Positions 1 to 8,493 of a stretch of DNA of 38,327 nt are shown piece after piece. The DNA comes from Acidobacteriota bacterium (GTDB taxonomy: Bacteria; Acidobacteriota; Vicinamibacteria; Vicinamibacterales; CAVVIG01): assembly GCA_025463215.1 (NCBI GenBank), contig JAOBWF010000372.1, positions 1-38,327 on the forward strand. The letters are read 5' to 3'. The notes under the pieces were generated by a model. The model searched no databases, was not told the origin of the DNA, and worked only from the letters and a program-made list of their open reading frames with translations. The first letter of the stretch is position 1; the number at the start of each line of letters is the position of its first letter. Position numbers and translations under genes: made by a program.

Positions 1-890
1 ACCTTCGGCCCGGTCCACCCCTTGGGCGAATCGAGCACGATCATCGGCCACCGAGGTCGGACAGGATTGCCGCGCAGCCGAGCGTCCTGCTGGATGTCCC
101 TGATCTGCTCCACCGCGTGGTCGAGGGTGGCGGCCATCGCCTCGTGCATCAGCGCCGGATCGCGCCCCTCCACGAAGTACGGCGTCCACCCGTACCCTCG
201 AAGCAACTGCTCGAGTTCTTCACGCGTGATCCGCGCCAGCAGCGTCGGGTTCGCGATCTTGTAGCCGTTCAAATGCAGGATCGGCAGGACGGCACCGTCG
301 GTCACGGGATCGAGAAACTTGTTCGAGTGCCAGGCGGTCGCGAGCGGCCCCGTTTCGGCTTCCCCATCCCCCACCACGCAGGCGACGACCAGCTCAGGAT
401 TGTCGAAGGCCGCGCCGAACGCATGGCTCAGCGAATAGCCCAGTTCGCCCCCTTCGTGAATCGACCCGGGGCACTCCGGCGACGCGTGGCTGGGAATGCC
501 GCCGGGAAATGAAAATTGCCGGAACAGCCGCCGCAGGCCCTCTTCGTCCTGCGTGATCGCGGAATAGATCTCGGTGTAGGTCCCTTCAAGATACGTGTTG
601 GCCACGACCGCCGGGCCGCCGTGCCCTGGACCGGACACGTAAATCATGTCGACGTCGTACTTCGTGATCACCCGGTTCAGGTGGACGTAGATGAAATTCT
701 GTCCGGGTGTGGTGCCCCAGTGCCCGAGCAACATCCGCTTGACGTCCGAAAGCGCCAACGGGCGCTTCAGCAGCGGATTGTCGAAAAGATAGATCTGCCC
801 GACCGCCAGGTAGTTCGCGGCGCGCCAGTAGGCGTCAATCCTTCGGAGCAGATCCGGCTCGAGGGTGCGATGGCCGGTTGGAGCCGTCAT
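1..890 (-). CDS. xfp: Phosphoketolase (xylulose-5-phosphate/fructose-6-phosphate), N-terminal part, cut by window edge
   Basis: Thiamine-diphosphate enzyme that splits xylulose-5-P or fructose-6-P with phosphate into acetyl-phosphate and a sugar phosphate, in the cytoplasm. About 296 residues are present; the family is usually about 800, so the C-terminal part lies outside the window. Hallmarks visible are [43 protein letters not shown] and the ThDP-binding GDGEAETGP followed by the WHSNK segment. The ATG overlaps the acetate kinase stop as ATGA (4 bp), which indicates translational coupling. The acetyl-phosphate made here is the substrate of that kinase, so the pair forms an ATP-yielding phosphoketolase shunt. 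The reading frame is read from the minus strand and is open through to base 1. Family assignment is secure; the preferred sugar substrate cannot be told from this portion. Confidence 0.95.
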   Translation of the reverse strand, partial: MTAPTGHRTLEPDLLRRIDAYWRAANYLAVGQIYLFDNPLLKRPLALSDVKRMLLGHWGTTPGQNFIYVHLNRVITKYDVDMIYVSGPGHGGPAVVANTYLEGTYTEIYSAITQDEEGLRRLFRQFSFPGGIPSHASPECPGSIHEGGELGYSLSHAFGAAFDNPELVVACVVGDGEAETGPLATAWHSNKFLDPVTDGAVLPILHLNGYKIANPTLLARITREELEQLLRGYGWTPYFVEGRDPALMHEAMAATLDHAVEQIRDIQQDARLRGNPVRPRWPMIVLDSPKGWTGPK

Positions 891-2095
891 GCCGCGCTCA
901 TGTCGAGGGTGCGAATCACGAGCCTGGCAATCATCAGTTCCTCGTTCGTGGGAATCACGCGAACGCTGACCCGGCCGCCTGGCGGCGAGATCAGCGCGGC
1001 ATTCCGCGCGTTACGCCGGGCGTCCAGCTCGATGCCGAGGAAGCCCAGCCGGTGACAGATCTCCCGCCTGATCATCGGCGCATTTTCGCCGATGCCGGCC
1101 GAGAACACGAGTGTGTCGACTCCGCCCAGCACGGCGGCGAACGAGCCGATCCACTTCGTCACCTGGTAGCAAAACAGCTCGACCGCCTCGGCCGCCCGGC
1201 GATCGTGACCTTGCCGCGCCAGCAGGTCCCGCAGATCCGAACTGATGCCCGACACCCCCAGCAGTCCGGATTTGTGATTGACCATCTGCTGAAATTGAGC
1301 GGCGCTGACGCCCTCGGTCCGCGCCAGGTAGTACGCGACGCCGGGATCCAGGTCGCCGGTTCGCGTGCCCATCACCAGTCCAGATGCGGGAGTGAATCCC
1401 ATGCTGGTATCGACGCTCAGCCCATCGCGCGTGGCGCAGAGGCTCGCACCGCTACCGAGGTGCGCGAGGATGACGCGGCCTCTGGCGGCGGCCGGATCGA
1501 GGCGCTCCAGTTCGGCCATCAGATAGGCATAGGAGATACCGTGAAAACCGTATCGTTCCACGTGCTTGTTCGCGTAGCGCCTGGGGATAGGCAGCATCCG
1601 GGCGATTGCCGGCATGGTCCGGTGGAAGGCGGTGTCGAAGCACGCCACCTGACGGACCCGCGGGTAGCGCTTCCGGAGCATGTCCATGAGACCGATCTCC
1701 ACCGGCAGATGATCGGGATCGTACGGCGCGTTGCGGCGGAGGTCTGCCAGCAGCTTCGCCGTAACCAGCGCCGGCTCAGAGCGGCTCATGCCATGGACGA
1801 CGCGATGGCCGACCGCGCGCACGGATGAAAAGATCGGCTGCGCCTCCAGCCATTGGAGGAGGACCGCCGCCGCCGCGCGGTGATCGCCCGCGGCGACCCG
1901 ACGCGGACGCGGCGCGGAGTGTTCAGGCGACGCCGTCGCCGTGAGATTGGCGCCGCTCGAGCCGATGCGGTCCACCTTTCCTGCGAGCAGCCGCCGCAAG
2001 GGCTCGCGCGACTCATAGACCGCGAACCGGATACTCGATGAGCCTCCGTTGAGTATCAATACGGACGCGCACGGGCGTGCTGCCTTGACCGTCAT
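887..2095 (-). CDS. ackA: Acetate kinase
   Basis: Converts acetyl-phosphate and ADP to acetate and ATP in the cytoplasm. The 402-aa length is normal for the family. Visible family motifs are the N-terminal phosphate-binding [14 protein letters not shown] (usually N-x-GSSSLK), RVVHG near residue 99, [45 protein letters not shown] and the C-terminal [10 protein letters not shown] with NEELMIAR. The start at 2095 is preceded by only a weak purine-rich stretch, but it places the NGGSSS motif at residues 16-21 as expected. It overlaps the phosphoketolase downstream by 4 bp. It lies 62 bp after the porin-cytochrome operon on the same strand, so it may be read through from it or have its own promoter in that short AT-richer gap. 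Confidence 0.95.
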   Translation of the reverse strand: MTVKAARPCASVLILNGGSSSIRFAVYESREPLRRLLAGKVDRIGSSGANLTATASPEHSAPRPRRVAAGDHRAAAAVLLQWLEAQPIFSSVRAVGHRVVHGMSRSEPALVTAKLLADLRRNAPYDPDHLPVEIGLMDMLRKRYPRVRQVACFDTAFHRTMPAIARMLPIPRRYANKHVERYGFHGISYAYLMAELERLDPAAARGRVILAHLGSGASLCATRDGLSVDTSMGFTPASGLVMGTRTGDLDPGVAYYLARTEGVSAAQFQQMVNHKSGLLGVSGISSDLRDLLARQGHDRRAAEAVELFCYQVTKWIGSFAAVLGGVDTLVFSAGIGENAPMIRREICHRLGFLGIELDARRNARNAALISPPGGRVSVRVIPTNEELMIARLVIRTLDMSAA

Positions 2096-2157
2096 CGTTC
2101 CGTCCGTTCCAGATCGCGCCTTACGTCACATCGACTACATCCATATGTTAGATGGAC

Positions 2158-4317
2158 TCACCACAGATAGGTGAAGCGCAGCGTGACGCTGTGTGCCGTG
2201 TACGGACGGTAGAAATAGCCGAGCAGCACCAGCGTCGGCGCGGCCGTGGCGGGCTGTGCCAGGCTCGCGACCGGCCCGAGCGCGAAGTCGTCCACCTTGT
2301 AGTCGTCGTACCAGTAGACGATCCCGACCGCGGTGCGCGGGCTGACGAAGTAGCGGCCGTCGATCGTGCCGCGCCGCAACTGGTTGATCACCGGCGTGAG
2401 CGGCACCGGCCCCGCGACCACCGTGTCGGCCGCCAGGCCGTAGGTGTAGGTCGACTGCGCGCGGCTGTAGTCGTAGGCCAGCTTGACGTCGATCTTGGGC
2501 AGCAGCTTGATGACGTCGAGCGACGCGGTGATCGTCCGCACCGTGTCGGCGCTGTCGTCGGTCCAGTCGCGGCGCGGGTCGTTGAACTGCTGCGCCGGAT
2601 CGTTGAGGAAGGCGAGCGTGTTGGCCGGCAACGGGTTGGCGGTCCGCGAGGCCTGCAGCGCGGAGTAGCGCTCGTGCCCGTAGCTGGCGCCGAGCGACAC
2701 CTTCTCCGAAGGCACGTAGTCGAACCCGAGCGAGTAGACCTGGTTGTCGTTGTTGCGCAGGCCGAAGGTCGTGCCCGGGTAGTCCTGCCGGCCGACGCCG
2801 GCCGAGGCGTTGACCGAGACCTGCGACGCCGGCGTGATCTGCACGATCGCGTTGAACCGATCCTGGTTCCGGTCCGAGATGTCGTACTGCCGCAGCAGCG
2901 GCTGCTCGCCGATCGCCAGCAGTTCGAGACCGTTCACCGCCGACCCGGTGCGGCGGCCGTGCTCGAATACTCCGCGCACCGTCAGCCAGCCGAGGCCGGT
3001 GAGATCGACCGACGCACGCGCGGTGTCTTCGGTGGTCTGTTCAACGATGCGGTAGGTGCGATCGACCTGTTCGCGGCTGTAACCGGCGCGCAGCCCGAGA
3101 TACCGCACCGGCGTGAACGACGCGTCGGCGTCGAACGTGTGCCGGATCGAACCGAACGGTTCGCTCGCCGCGTTCAGCGCCACGATCGCCGTGTCGTAGT
3201 TGACGCTGTTCGCGGTGCGGAACGGCACCGTCTTGTTGTCGAACTCGTATTGCCGGTAACGGAGACTGTACCAGAACGCGGTTGCCGGGCGCGACGTCAA
3301 CGCCACGTTGATCGAGGTCACCGTGGCCTTGACGTCCGAGCTCAGACGATCGAGCGCCGGCGACACCAGGGCACTGTTCACCGTGTACGGCAGCAGCAGA
3401 TTGTCGTTGGACAGGCTGGCGACGGATCCGAACGCGGTGACGTGGCTCCGGCCCGGCAGGTTGAACCCACCCGCCGCGGTGACGGTGTGCATCTCGGTGT
3501 CCGGCCACAACGCCATCCGTCCCATCGCCGGCCCGAGCGTCGCCGAGTCGGCGACCCGCGACGGATTGTCCCACGTCAGCGTCGTCACGCTGTTGCGGAA
3601 GAACGAGCCGTCGTAGCCGATGCGGGCGAAGCCGCGATCGCCGGCGTACTCGACGCTGGTGCCGATGTCCGTGGTGCGGTGATCGACCGGCACCGGCAGC
3701 TCGGTCGAGTTGCTCAAGCCGAAGCTGCCGCCCCAGGGGTACGCCCCGGTCTTCTGGGTGTTCCTGAAGGTGACGGCGAGGTCGATGCTCGGGGTCGCGC
3801 TGTAGGTCAGCACCGCGCTCGCGACGTCACGCCGCGTCCGGAGATCGAACAGCGAGGCGCCGGTCAACGCTGTCGCCAGCGTCAGGGTCTTGTTCTGTAT
3901 CCCCGACTGGACGCGATCGTCGATCGTCAGCTGCCCGGGCACCGAGACGTCGTACAGCGTCCGTGTGTCGCCGCTGTAGAACAGTGGAATCTGGTTCCAC
4001 TCGACCTCCGCCTTGAGGCGGCCGAAGTTCTGGTACGACGCCGCATAGCGCTGATCCCGATAGCCGACATGCTCGGCGTGGACGTGATACCGCGACACGT
4101 CGCTGTCACCGGCGATCCGGAAGCGATCGACCAGGCCGCCGTTGCGCAGATCGCGATAACGCTGAAACCGCGCCTCGTCGGACCCGGCGCCGAAGATCGT
4201 GCCGCGAAGTCCGAGGTCAATCTGATTGACGAACATCGGGTCCGGAATCGACGCGTCCTGAGCAACCGCCGGCACGGCGATCGTCAGCAGCGCCGCCGCG
4301 AGCGTCAGGTATCTCAT
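2158..4317 (-). CDS. MtrB/PioB-family decaheme-associated outer-membrane beta-barrel protein
   Basis: Predicted 719-aa outer-membrane barrel that would sheathe the decaheme cytochrome encoded just upstream, forming a transmembrane electron conduit. It begins with a signal peptide (MRYLTLAAALLTIAVPAVAQ). The rest is alternating aromatic/polar beta-strand-like sequence, and the chain ends in a terminal Trp (TLRFTYLW), typical of barrels recognised by the BAM machinery. The start at 4317 is chosen because it gives a clean signal peptide and a 4-bp ATGA overlap with the cytochrome stop; the longer open frame upstream is Arg/Pro-rich and overlaps the cytochrome. I see no CXXC near the N-terminus of the kind found in Shewanella MtrB, so it may belong to the PioB-like or acidobacterial branch. 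Family call is from overall character and context, fairly sure. Confidence 0.85.
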   Translation of the reverse strand: MRYLTLAAALLTIAVPAVAQDASIPDPMFVNQIDLGLRGTIFGAGSDEARFQRYRDLRNGGLVDRFRIAGDSDVSRYHVHAEHVGYRDQRYAASYQNFGRLKAEVEWNQIPLFYSGDTRTLYDVSVPGQLTIDDRVQSGIQNKTLTLATALTGASLFDLRTRRDVASAVLTYSATPSIDLAVTFRNTQKTGAYPWGGSFGLSNSTELPVPVDHRTTDIGTSVEYAGDRGFARIGYDGSFFRNSVTTLTWDNPSRVADSATLGPAMGRMALWPDTEMHTVTAAGGFNLPGRSHVTAFGSVASLSNDNLLLPYTVNSALVSPALDRLSSDVKATVTSINVALTSRPATAFWYSLRYRQYEFDNKTVPFRTANSVNYDTAIVALNAASEPFGSIRHTFDADASFTPVRYLGLRAGYSREQVDRTYRIVEQTTEDTARASVDLTGLGWLTVRGVFEHGRRTGSAVNGLELLAIGEQPLLRQYDISDRNQDRFNAIVQITPASQVSVNASAGVGRQDYPGTTFGLRNNDNQVYSLGFDYVPSEKVSLGASYGHERYSALQASRTANPLPANTLAFLNDPAQQFNDPRRDWTDDSADTVRTITASLDVIKLLPKIDVKLAYDYSRAQSTYTYGLAADTVVAGPVPLTPVINQLRRGTIDGRYFVSPRTAVGIVYWYDDYKVDDFALGPVASLAQPATAAPTLVLLGYFYRPYTAHSVTLRFTYLW

Positions 4318-5324
4318 CGCAGGAACTTCTCCCCCGCCGGGTGGTTCGACCCGTGGATTTGCGAATGGCAGTTGACGCAGCTCCGGCCGACGACGCGGTT
4401 GCTGGCGGCGGCGATCTGGCTGCCGTCGTAAATCGTCGCGGGGTGCCGGCTGCTGACGTGACAGCGCTGGCACAGCATCGGATCCTTGGCGACGAGCATG
4501 CGATCGTTGTTCGATCCGTGCGGGTCGTGGCAGCTGGCGCAGGATTCCCGGCCTGCGGCGTGATCGTGCAGGAACGGACCGCGCTTCTCGGCGTGGCAGC
4601 TCGAGCAGGTCTCGTTGATCGTGTTGCCGACCTTGAGCATGCGCACGTTGGTCGAGCCGTGCGGCGTGTGGCAGGTGGTGCAGTCCATCTTGCCTTCACG
4701 CAGCGGCATGTGGCCGGACTTCTTCACTTTCATCGCTTCCTGCTTGTGGCAGGTCTCGCAGGTCTGGACCGCGGTCACCGTCTTCAGCTGCGCCCGCTCC
4801 GACTTCGGGTTGTGCACGCTGTGGCAGGTCGTGCACGACAGGTTGCGCGCGTCGTGCATGCCGCCGTTCCACTGCGCGTGCGAGCCTTTGCTGTGACAGG
4901 TCAGGCAGGTGGCGTTGACGTCCTTCGGCGCCATCGCCGTGAAGCGTTTGATCTTCGTTTTGTCACCGGTATCGACGTGGGCCTGCCCGGGGCCGTGACA
5001 GGTCTCGCAGCTCTGGCCGGTCCGCGCCGCCGGTGTCCGCACGTTGCGCGCCTTGCCGTGGAGCGTGGCCGGCAGGCTCTTGCCTTCCGGCTCGTGGCAG
5101 GTCGTGCAGGTGTCGTCGCCGACGAAGCCATTGGCCGGAGCCGGGGGTGGCGCCTGGTCGGCGGCAGCCGCGGCTGGCGCCTCGCGGGCAGCCGCCGGGG
5201 CCGAGGTCTGGCGCGCCGCAGCGGCGCCGACGGTGACGACGGAGGCGATCCCGACGGCAATCGCCAGGGACCAGCGACCGCCGCCGGTCCACCCATAACG
5301 CGCATCTATTCGATCGTGTGGCAT
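4314..5324 (-). CDS. DmsE/MtrA-type periplasmic decaheme c-type cytochrome
   Basis: 336-aa exported cytochrome with exactly ten CXXCH heme-binding motifs, in order CTTCH, CETCH, CLTCH, CTTCH, CETCH, CTTCH, CSSCH, CASCH, CQRCH and CVNCH, between about residues 73 and 321. The size and count match the DmsE/MtrA family, whose members sit inside an MtrB barrel and carry electrons across the outer membrane. A hydrophobic signal segment (LAIAVGIASVVTVGAAAA) is followed by an Ala/Pro-rich linker of about 25 residues before the first heme. The start overlaps the NapC-like gene by 19 bp and the stop overlaps the porin start by 4 bp. Alternatives such as another multiheme nitrite or tetrathionate cytochrome are less likely given the porin partner. 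Confidence 0.93.
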   Translation of the reverse strand: MPHDRIDARYGWTGGGRWSLAIAVGIASVVTVGAAAARQTSAPAAAREAPAAAAADQAPPPAPANGFVGDDTCTTCHEPEGKSLPATLHGKARNVRTPAARTGQSCETCHGPGQAHVDTGDKTKIKRFTAMAPKDVNATCLTCHSKGSHAQWNGGMHDARNLSCTTCHSVHNPKSERAQLKTVTAVQTCETCHKQEAMKVKKSGHMPLREGKMDCTTCHTPHGSTNVRMLKVGNTINETCSSCHAEKRGPFLHDHAAGRESCASCHDPHGSNNDRMLVAKDPMLCQRCHVSSRHPATIYDGSQIAAASNRVVGRSCVNCHSQIHGSNHPAGEKFLR

Positions 5325-6655
5325 GTCTCGCAGTCCTGGCTGATTTTCCGGCCGTCCCTGGCCACGTGGTTGTCGTCGTGGCAGCGGAAGCAGCCCGCCG
5401 AATCGACATGGCCGATGTTGTTGGCGTAGGTGCCGAAGCCGACCTGCATCTCCGGGAAGACGTTGCCGTGGTAGATCCGCCGCGTCGCCGCGACTGCCCG
5501 GGCGACGTCGGCCGGCGCCGACGCCGGATACGCCGATTGCAGCGATCGGCCGATCGACTCGGCCGCCGCGTCCTGGGTCGGATAGCTGACGGTCAGCGCC
5601 TTGACCGCCTCGCGGTGCATGAACGGCAGGGTCAGCGGGAATTCGCCGCGCGCCATCGCCTCGTTCACCGCCCGCTCCGCGGTTGGCGCCATCGTGTGGG
5701 CCGGTCGGTTGTGGCAGTCGATGCAGTCCATCCGCCGCCGCTCACCCTTGGCGAGCGATTCGGCCGCGATCGTGCCGGCCACGTACTCGCGGACTATCCC
5801 GGATCGATCGGTCAAGCGGACGTACGGAATGACCTGTCGCTTGTCGTCGGTGGCGATGTAGTCGATCTGGTTGGCCACGTTCATGTGCCAGTGGATGCCC
5901 GCGGCGACGCCGAGCCGTTCGCTGCCGCCGCCGACATGGATTTTCATCGTCGTCACCGACTCGGTGTTCTTCTCATCGTCGGCGTACTCGACGAGCCGTT
6001 TGACCTTGTCGCCGTGCAGCTTCTCGGGCCAGTGGCATTGCTCGCAGGTGTCGCGCGCCGGCACCATGTTGCGCACCGGCGTGCCGATCGGCCGGGGATA
6101 GGTGCCGCGGGCCAGAGCAATCAGCTGTCGCGTGCCGGCCATTTTCGCCTTGGCAAACGACGTGGCGCCCGAGCCGACATGGCATTGCACGCAGGCGACC
6201 CGCGCATGCGGTCCGTTCTGGTGCGCGGTCCCCTCCGGTTTCATCACCGTGTGACACGCGGAGCTGCAGAACTGAACCGAGTCCATGTACTCGACGCCGC
6301 GATAGGCGCCGAGCGACACGATGACGACGTTGACTATCGTCAGCGCGAAGATCGCGACCGCCGTGCGGCGGTGCTGTGGATCGTTCAGGTCGAGGCGCGG
6401 CCAGCGCAGCTCGGACGCCGGCTTGCCGGCGGCGCGCCGGCGGCGTTCGAGCCACGCGCCGAGCGGAATCAGCAGCAGGCCGACAACGAACAGCGCGGGC
6501 AGCACGATGAAGAACAGCAGCCCGACATACGGGTTGGTGTGCATGCCGAACAGATCGGCACAGAACACCACCAGAAACACGACGGCGCTAATCGTCGTCA
6601 GCACCATGCCCGCGACCGACACGGGGCTGCGGATCAGGCGCACGGTCCGGACCAC
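5306..6655 (-). CDS. NapC/NirT-like membrane-anchored multiheme cytochrome (quinol oxidase candidate)
   Basis: 449-aa protein with three hydrophobic segments (about residues 13-35, 43-65 and 98-116) followed by a periplasmic heme domain. It has five CXXCH motifs (CVQCH, CEQCH, CIDCH, CFRCH, CETCH) and one expanded CX3CH motif, CSSACH, at residues 130-135. By analogy with CymA or ImcH-type proteins it would oxidise membrane quinols and pass electrons to the periplasmic cytochromes encoded next to it; this role is inferred. The start is GTG, with an AGG-containing stretch a few bases upstream and only 5 bp after the monoheme cytochrome stop. Its end overlaps the decaheme gene by 19 bp. Confidence is high for a multiheme NapC-like protein, moderate for electron direction. 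Confidence 0.88.
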   Translation of the reverse strand: MVRTVRLIRSPVSVAGMVLTTISAVVFLVVFCADLFGMHTNPYVGLLFFIVLPALFVVGLLLIPLGAWLERRRRAAGKPASELRWPRLDLNDPQHRRTAVAIFALTIVNVVIVSLGAYRGVEYMDSVQFCSSACHTVMKPEGTAHQNGPHARVACVQCHVGSGATSFAKAKMAGTRQLIALARGTYPRPIGTPVRNMVPARDTCEQCHWPEKLHGDKVKRLVEYADDEKNTESVTTMKIHVGGGSERLGVAAGIHWHMNVANQIDYIATDDKRQVIPYVRLTDRSGIVREYVAGTIAAESLAKGERRRMDCIDCHNRPAHTMAPTAERAVNEAMARGEFPLTLPFMHREAVKALTVSYPTQDAAAESIGRSLQSAYPASAPADVARAVAATRRIYHGNVFPEMQVGFGTYANNIGHVDSAGCFRCHDDNHVARDGRKISQDCETCHTIE

Positions 6656-6660
6656 TTCGC

Positions 6661-6993
6661 CTACTTCTTCTTCATCGTGGACAGGTAGGCACCCAGCGCG
6701 TCGACGTCCTCCTTCGACAGCGTGTACGCCTTCATCGCCGGCTTGCGGGCCGCGTGGGTCTTCTCGGTCATCCCTTTGGCGTCGGTAATCCAGGAGCGGA
6801 TCTCGCCGTCGGACAATTTGCTGCCGACCTCATCAAGCGGTCCCTTCGGGTTGCCCTTGCCGGCGATGGAATGGCACAGCGAGCACTTCTGCGCGGTGAA
6901 CACCTGTTCTCCCTGCGCTTTGAGGTCCTGCGGTGCGGCCGACGCAGTGGCGGCCAGGGTGGATAGGGCGAAACAGATCAACACTCGGGACAT
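6661..6993 (-). CDS. Small monoheme class I cytochrome c
   Basis: 110-aa periplasmic cytochrome: signal peptide MSRVLICFALSTLAATASAA, then a single heme motif CSLCH (residues 37-41) and a likely axial Met in RKPAMKAY (Met87), the usual layout of soluble class I cytochromes. A purine-rich AAGGTGG stretch precedes the ATG. It is the first gene of the porin-cytochrome operon, 5 bp before the NapC-like gene, and probably shuttles electrons between the membrane cytochrome and the decaheme or another periplasmic partner. Confidence 0.92.
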   Translation of the reverse strand: MSRVLICFALSTLAATASAAPQDLKAQGEQVFTAQKCSLCHSIAGKGNPKGPLDEVGSKLSDGEIRSWITDAKGMTEKTHAARKPAMKAYTLSKEDVDALGAYLSTMKKK

Positions 6994-7025
6994 GCGTCCA
7001 CCTTAGGGGAACCGAACGGTGGCCG

Positions 7026-7081
7026 CTGTCTCGTTCTGCACACCGCTGGCAGGCGAGAACCACCGTGTTAACGAGAGACAG
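7026..7081. repeat. Interrupted inverted repeat upstream of the cytochrome operon
   Basis: CTGTCTCGTT at 7026-7035 and AACGAGAGACAG at 7070-7081 are inverted copies differing by a 2-base gap, separated by 34 bp. The repeat fills most of the 89-bp space between the stop of the small membrane protein gene and the start of the cytochrome gene, both read leftward. It could be a terminator-like hairpin for the former or a regulator site for the latter. There is no T-run, so termination is not clearly supported. Confidence 0.4.
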
Positions 7082-7082
7082 T

Positions 7083-7280
7083 TCAAATCCACTCGAAGCG
7101 TACGCACATGCCGGCGATGAACATCGCCAGTCCGGCAAGACCGACGATCAGGCCGACCGGCAGCATGATCATCGTCACGCTCAGACCGAGACCGAGAACC
7201 ATCAGCATGAATCCGACGACGATCGCGAGGACATGCTCGAATACGCCGAGGACGCGCCGCGATGTGATGGTCTGTAACAT
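7083..7280 (-). CDS. Small two-helix membrane protein, unknown function
   Basis: 65-aa protein starting MLQTITSRRVLGVFEHVLAI. It is almost entirely hydrophobic after residue 15, with two likely membrane helices (about residues 14-35 and 38-59) and a short charged tail. A strong AGGAG ribosome site lies 6-7 bases before the ATG, which argues this short frame is translated; the larger open frame around it starts in non-coding sequence. It is divergent from the universal stress genes and upstream of the cytochrome operon. I do not recognise the family. Confidence 0.7.
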   Translation of the reverse strand: MLQTITSRRVLGVFEHVLAIVVGFMLMVLGLGLSVTMIMLPVGLIVGLAGLAMFIAGMCVRFEWI

Positions 7281-7402
7281 GTGAACTCCTGCGGTAATCG
7301 GGGATGGAGACACGATCCTGCCGATCGATGCGCAAGGCCGATGCCGCCGCCCGATCGCCTGGTACGGCGATGATTGGGCGGCGACGCCGCTCATTGCCTG
7401 CG

Positions 7403-7437
7403 AATTCCCCCGCAGGATCGCGGATTTTTCCCCACCG
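7403..7437 (+). promoter_or_regulatory. Shared TTCCCC direct-repeat motif, copy 1
   Basis: AATTCCCC starts at 7403 and TTCCCCACCG ends at 7437; the two TTCCCC cores start 23 bp apart. An almost identical element lies at 11415-11448 in another divergent intergenic region. It sits about 75 bp upstream of the first UspA gene. Two half-sites about two helical turns apart suggest an activator or repressor binding site; the regulator is unknown. Confidence 0.55.
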
Positions 7438-7512
7438 GCGACCGGCGTTTGGTGATTGTCCGCGTCAACCAGGCGGCACGTCTCGTGCTCCCTCCTGAGT
7501 GGAGGGTTTGCA

Positions 7513-7995
7513 ATGATTGTCCTGAAGAACATCCTGGTGGCGACGGACTTCGGCCCGGCCGCGGATGCCGCGCTGGCGTACGGCCGGTCACTGGCGGCGC
7601 AATTCGACGCGACACTACACGTCATCCACGTCGCGGAGAACTACTTCCTGCGACCGACGGCGATCGATCCGTCCGTCCTCAAGGCGGCGGCTGCCCGTCG
7701 TCTGGAGGAGCGGCTGACAGCAGCGGACCGCGCGACGCTCAACGCGCACGCCGTCATGGAGACCTCGGATCGCCCGGCCAACACGATCACCGCGTACGCG
7801 AACAAGACGGGGATCGACTTGATCGTCATGGGCACGCATGGGCGCACGGGACTGGCCCATGTCCTGATGGGAAGCGTCGCGGAGCAGGTCGTGCGTACCG
7901 CGCCATGTCCGGTGCTGACCGTCCGCCACCCCGAGCACGAATTCATCGTCCTGCCGACGGCGACCGCCGTCACCAGCGAAATGAGGCCATCATGA
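7513..7995 (+). CDS. Universal stress protein (UspA family)
   Basis: 160-aa single-domain Usp. It has the N-terminal beta strand ILVATDFGPAADAAL, a Gly-rich ATP-binding segment GTHGRTGLAHVLMGSVAE and the C-terminal CPVLTVR strand. The G-2x-G-9x-G(S/T) pattern suggests an ATP-binding type. The start at 7513 follows a GGAGGG site; upstream in-frame starts lack one. It overlaps the next usp by 4 bp (ATGA). Usp proteins respond to starvation, oxidative or anaerobic stress; the molecular partner is not visible here. Confidence 0.93.
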   Translation: MIVLKNILVATDFGPAADAALAYGRSLAAQFDATLHVIHVAENYFLRPTAIDPSVLKAAAARRLEERLTAADRATLNAHAVMETSDRPANTITAYANKTGIDLIVMGTHGRTGLAHVLMGSVAEQVVRTAPCPVLTVRHPEHEFIVLPTATAVTSEMRPS

Positions 7996-8492
7996 TTACG
8001 CTGCGGAAGGTTCTCGTCGCCACCGATTTCAGCGCGCCCTCGATTGCCGCGCTCTCCTATGGACGCGAGCTCGCGCGCAGTTTCGGTGCGACGTTGACGG
8101 TGGTGCACGTCGTCGACGACATCGTCATGCGCGCATACGGCGTCGACAGCGGGGTCCTGGTGACCGATCCCGCCGTCCAGCGCCAGTTCGAAGCCGACGC
8201 GCTGACGCAGGTGACCGCCGCCATCAGCGATGACGATCGCACCCACCTCGCCGCGGAGGGCGTGGTGCTGGTAGCAAGCGCGCCATCTGCCGCCATCGTC
8301 GGCTACGCGCACGAGTCGAGAACGGATCTCATCGTCATGGGGACGCACGGCCGCGGCGGATTCGCTCACCTGCTCATGGGCAGTGTCTCCGAGCGCGCCG
8401 TGCAGTCCGCGCCCTGCCCGGTGCTGACAGTCCGCCATCCCGAACACGCGTTTGTCCACCCGGACGCCCTGGTGGCCGTGGCCAAGGCCTGA
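7992..8492 (+). CDS. Universal stress protein (UspA family), second copy
   Basis: 166-aa Usp paralogue of the preceding gene, with VLVATDFSAPSIAAL, the ATP-binding GTHGRGGFAHLLMGSVSE and CPVLTVRHPEH. The shared C-terminal CPVLTVRHPEH in both proteins points to tandem duplication. It starts inside the stop of the first copy (ATGA overlap), and the GNAT reading frame begins 1 bp after its stop, so the three form one transcript. Tandem Usp proteins may form heterodimers; that is inference. Confidence 0.93.
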   Translation: MITLRKVLVATDFSAPSIAALSYGRELARSFGATLTVVHVVDDIVMRAYGVDSGVLVTDPAVQRQFEADALTQVTAAISDDDRTHLAAEGVVLVASAPSAAIVGYAHESRTDLIVMGTHGRGGFAHLLMGSVSERAVQSAPCPVLTVRHPEHAFVHPDALVAVAKA

Positions 8493-8493
8493 G

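Noticed and set aside
2135..2153. TCCAT/ATGGA inverted pair just upstream of acetate kinase
   Set aside because: Five-base stem with no T-run; insufficient to call a terminator or operator.
2152..4431. A 759-codon open frame on the plus strand opposite the MtrB-like gene
   Set aside because: Composition is Arg/Val/Asp-rich with no motif, and it mirrors the barrel gene on the other strand. Long antisense frames are expected at this GC content.
5318..6688. A 456-codon plus-strand frame opposite the NapC-like gene
   Set aside because: The sense strand encodes clear heme motifs and membrane helices; this frame is His/Arg/Asp-rich with no family features.
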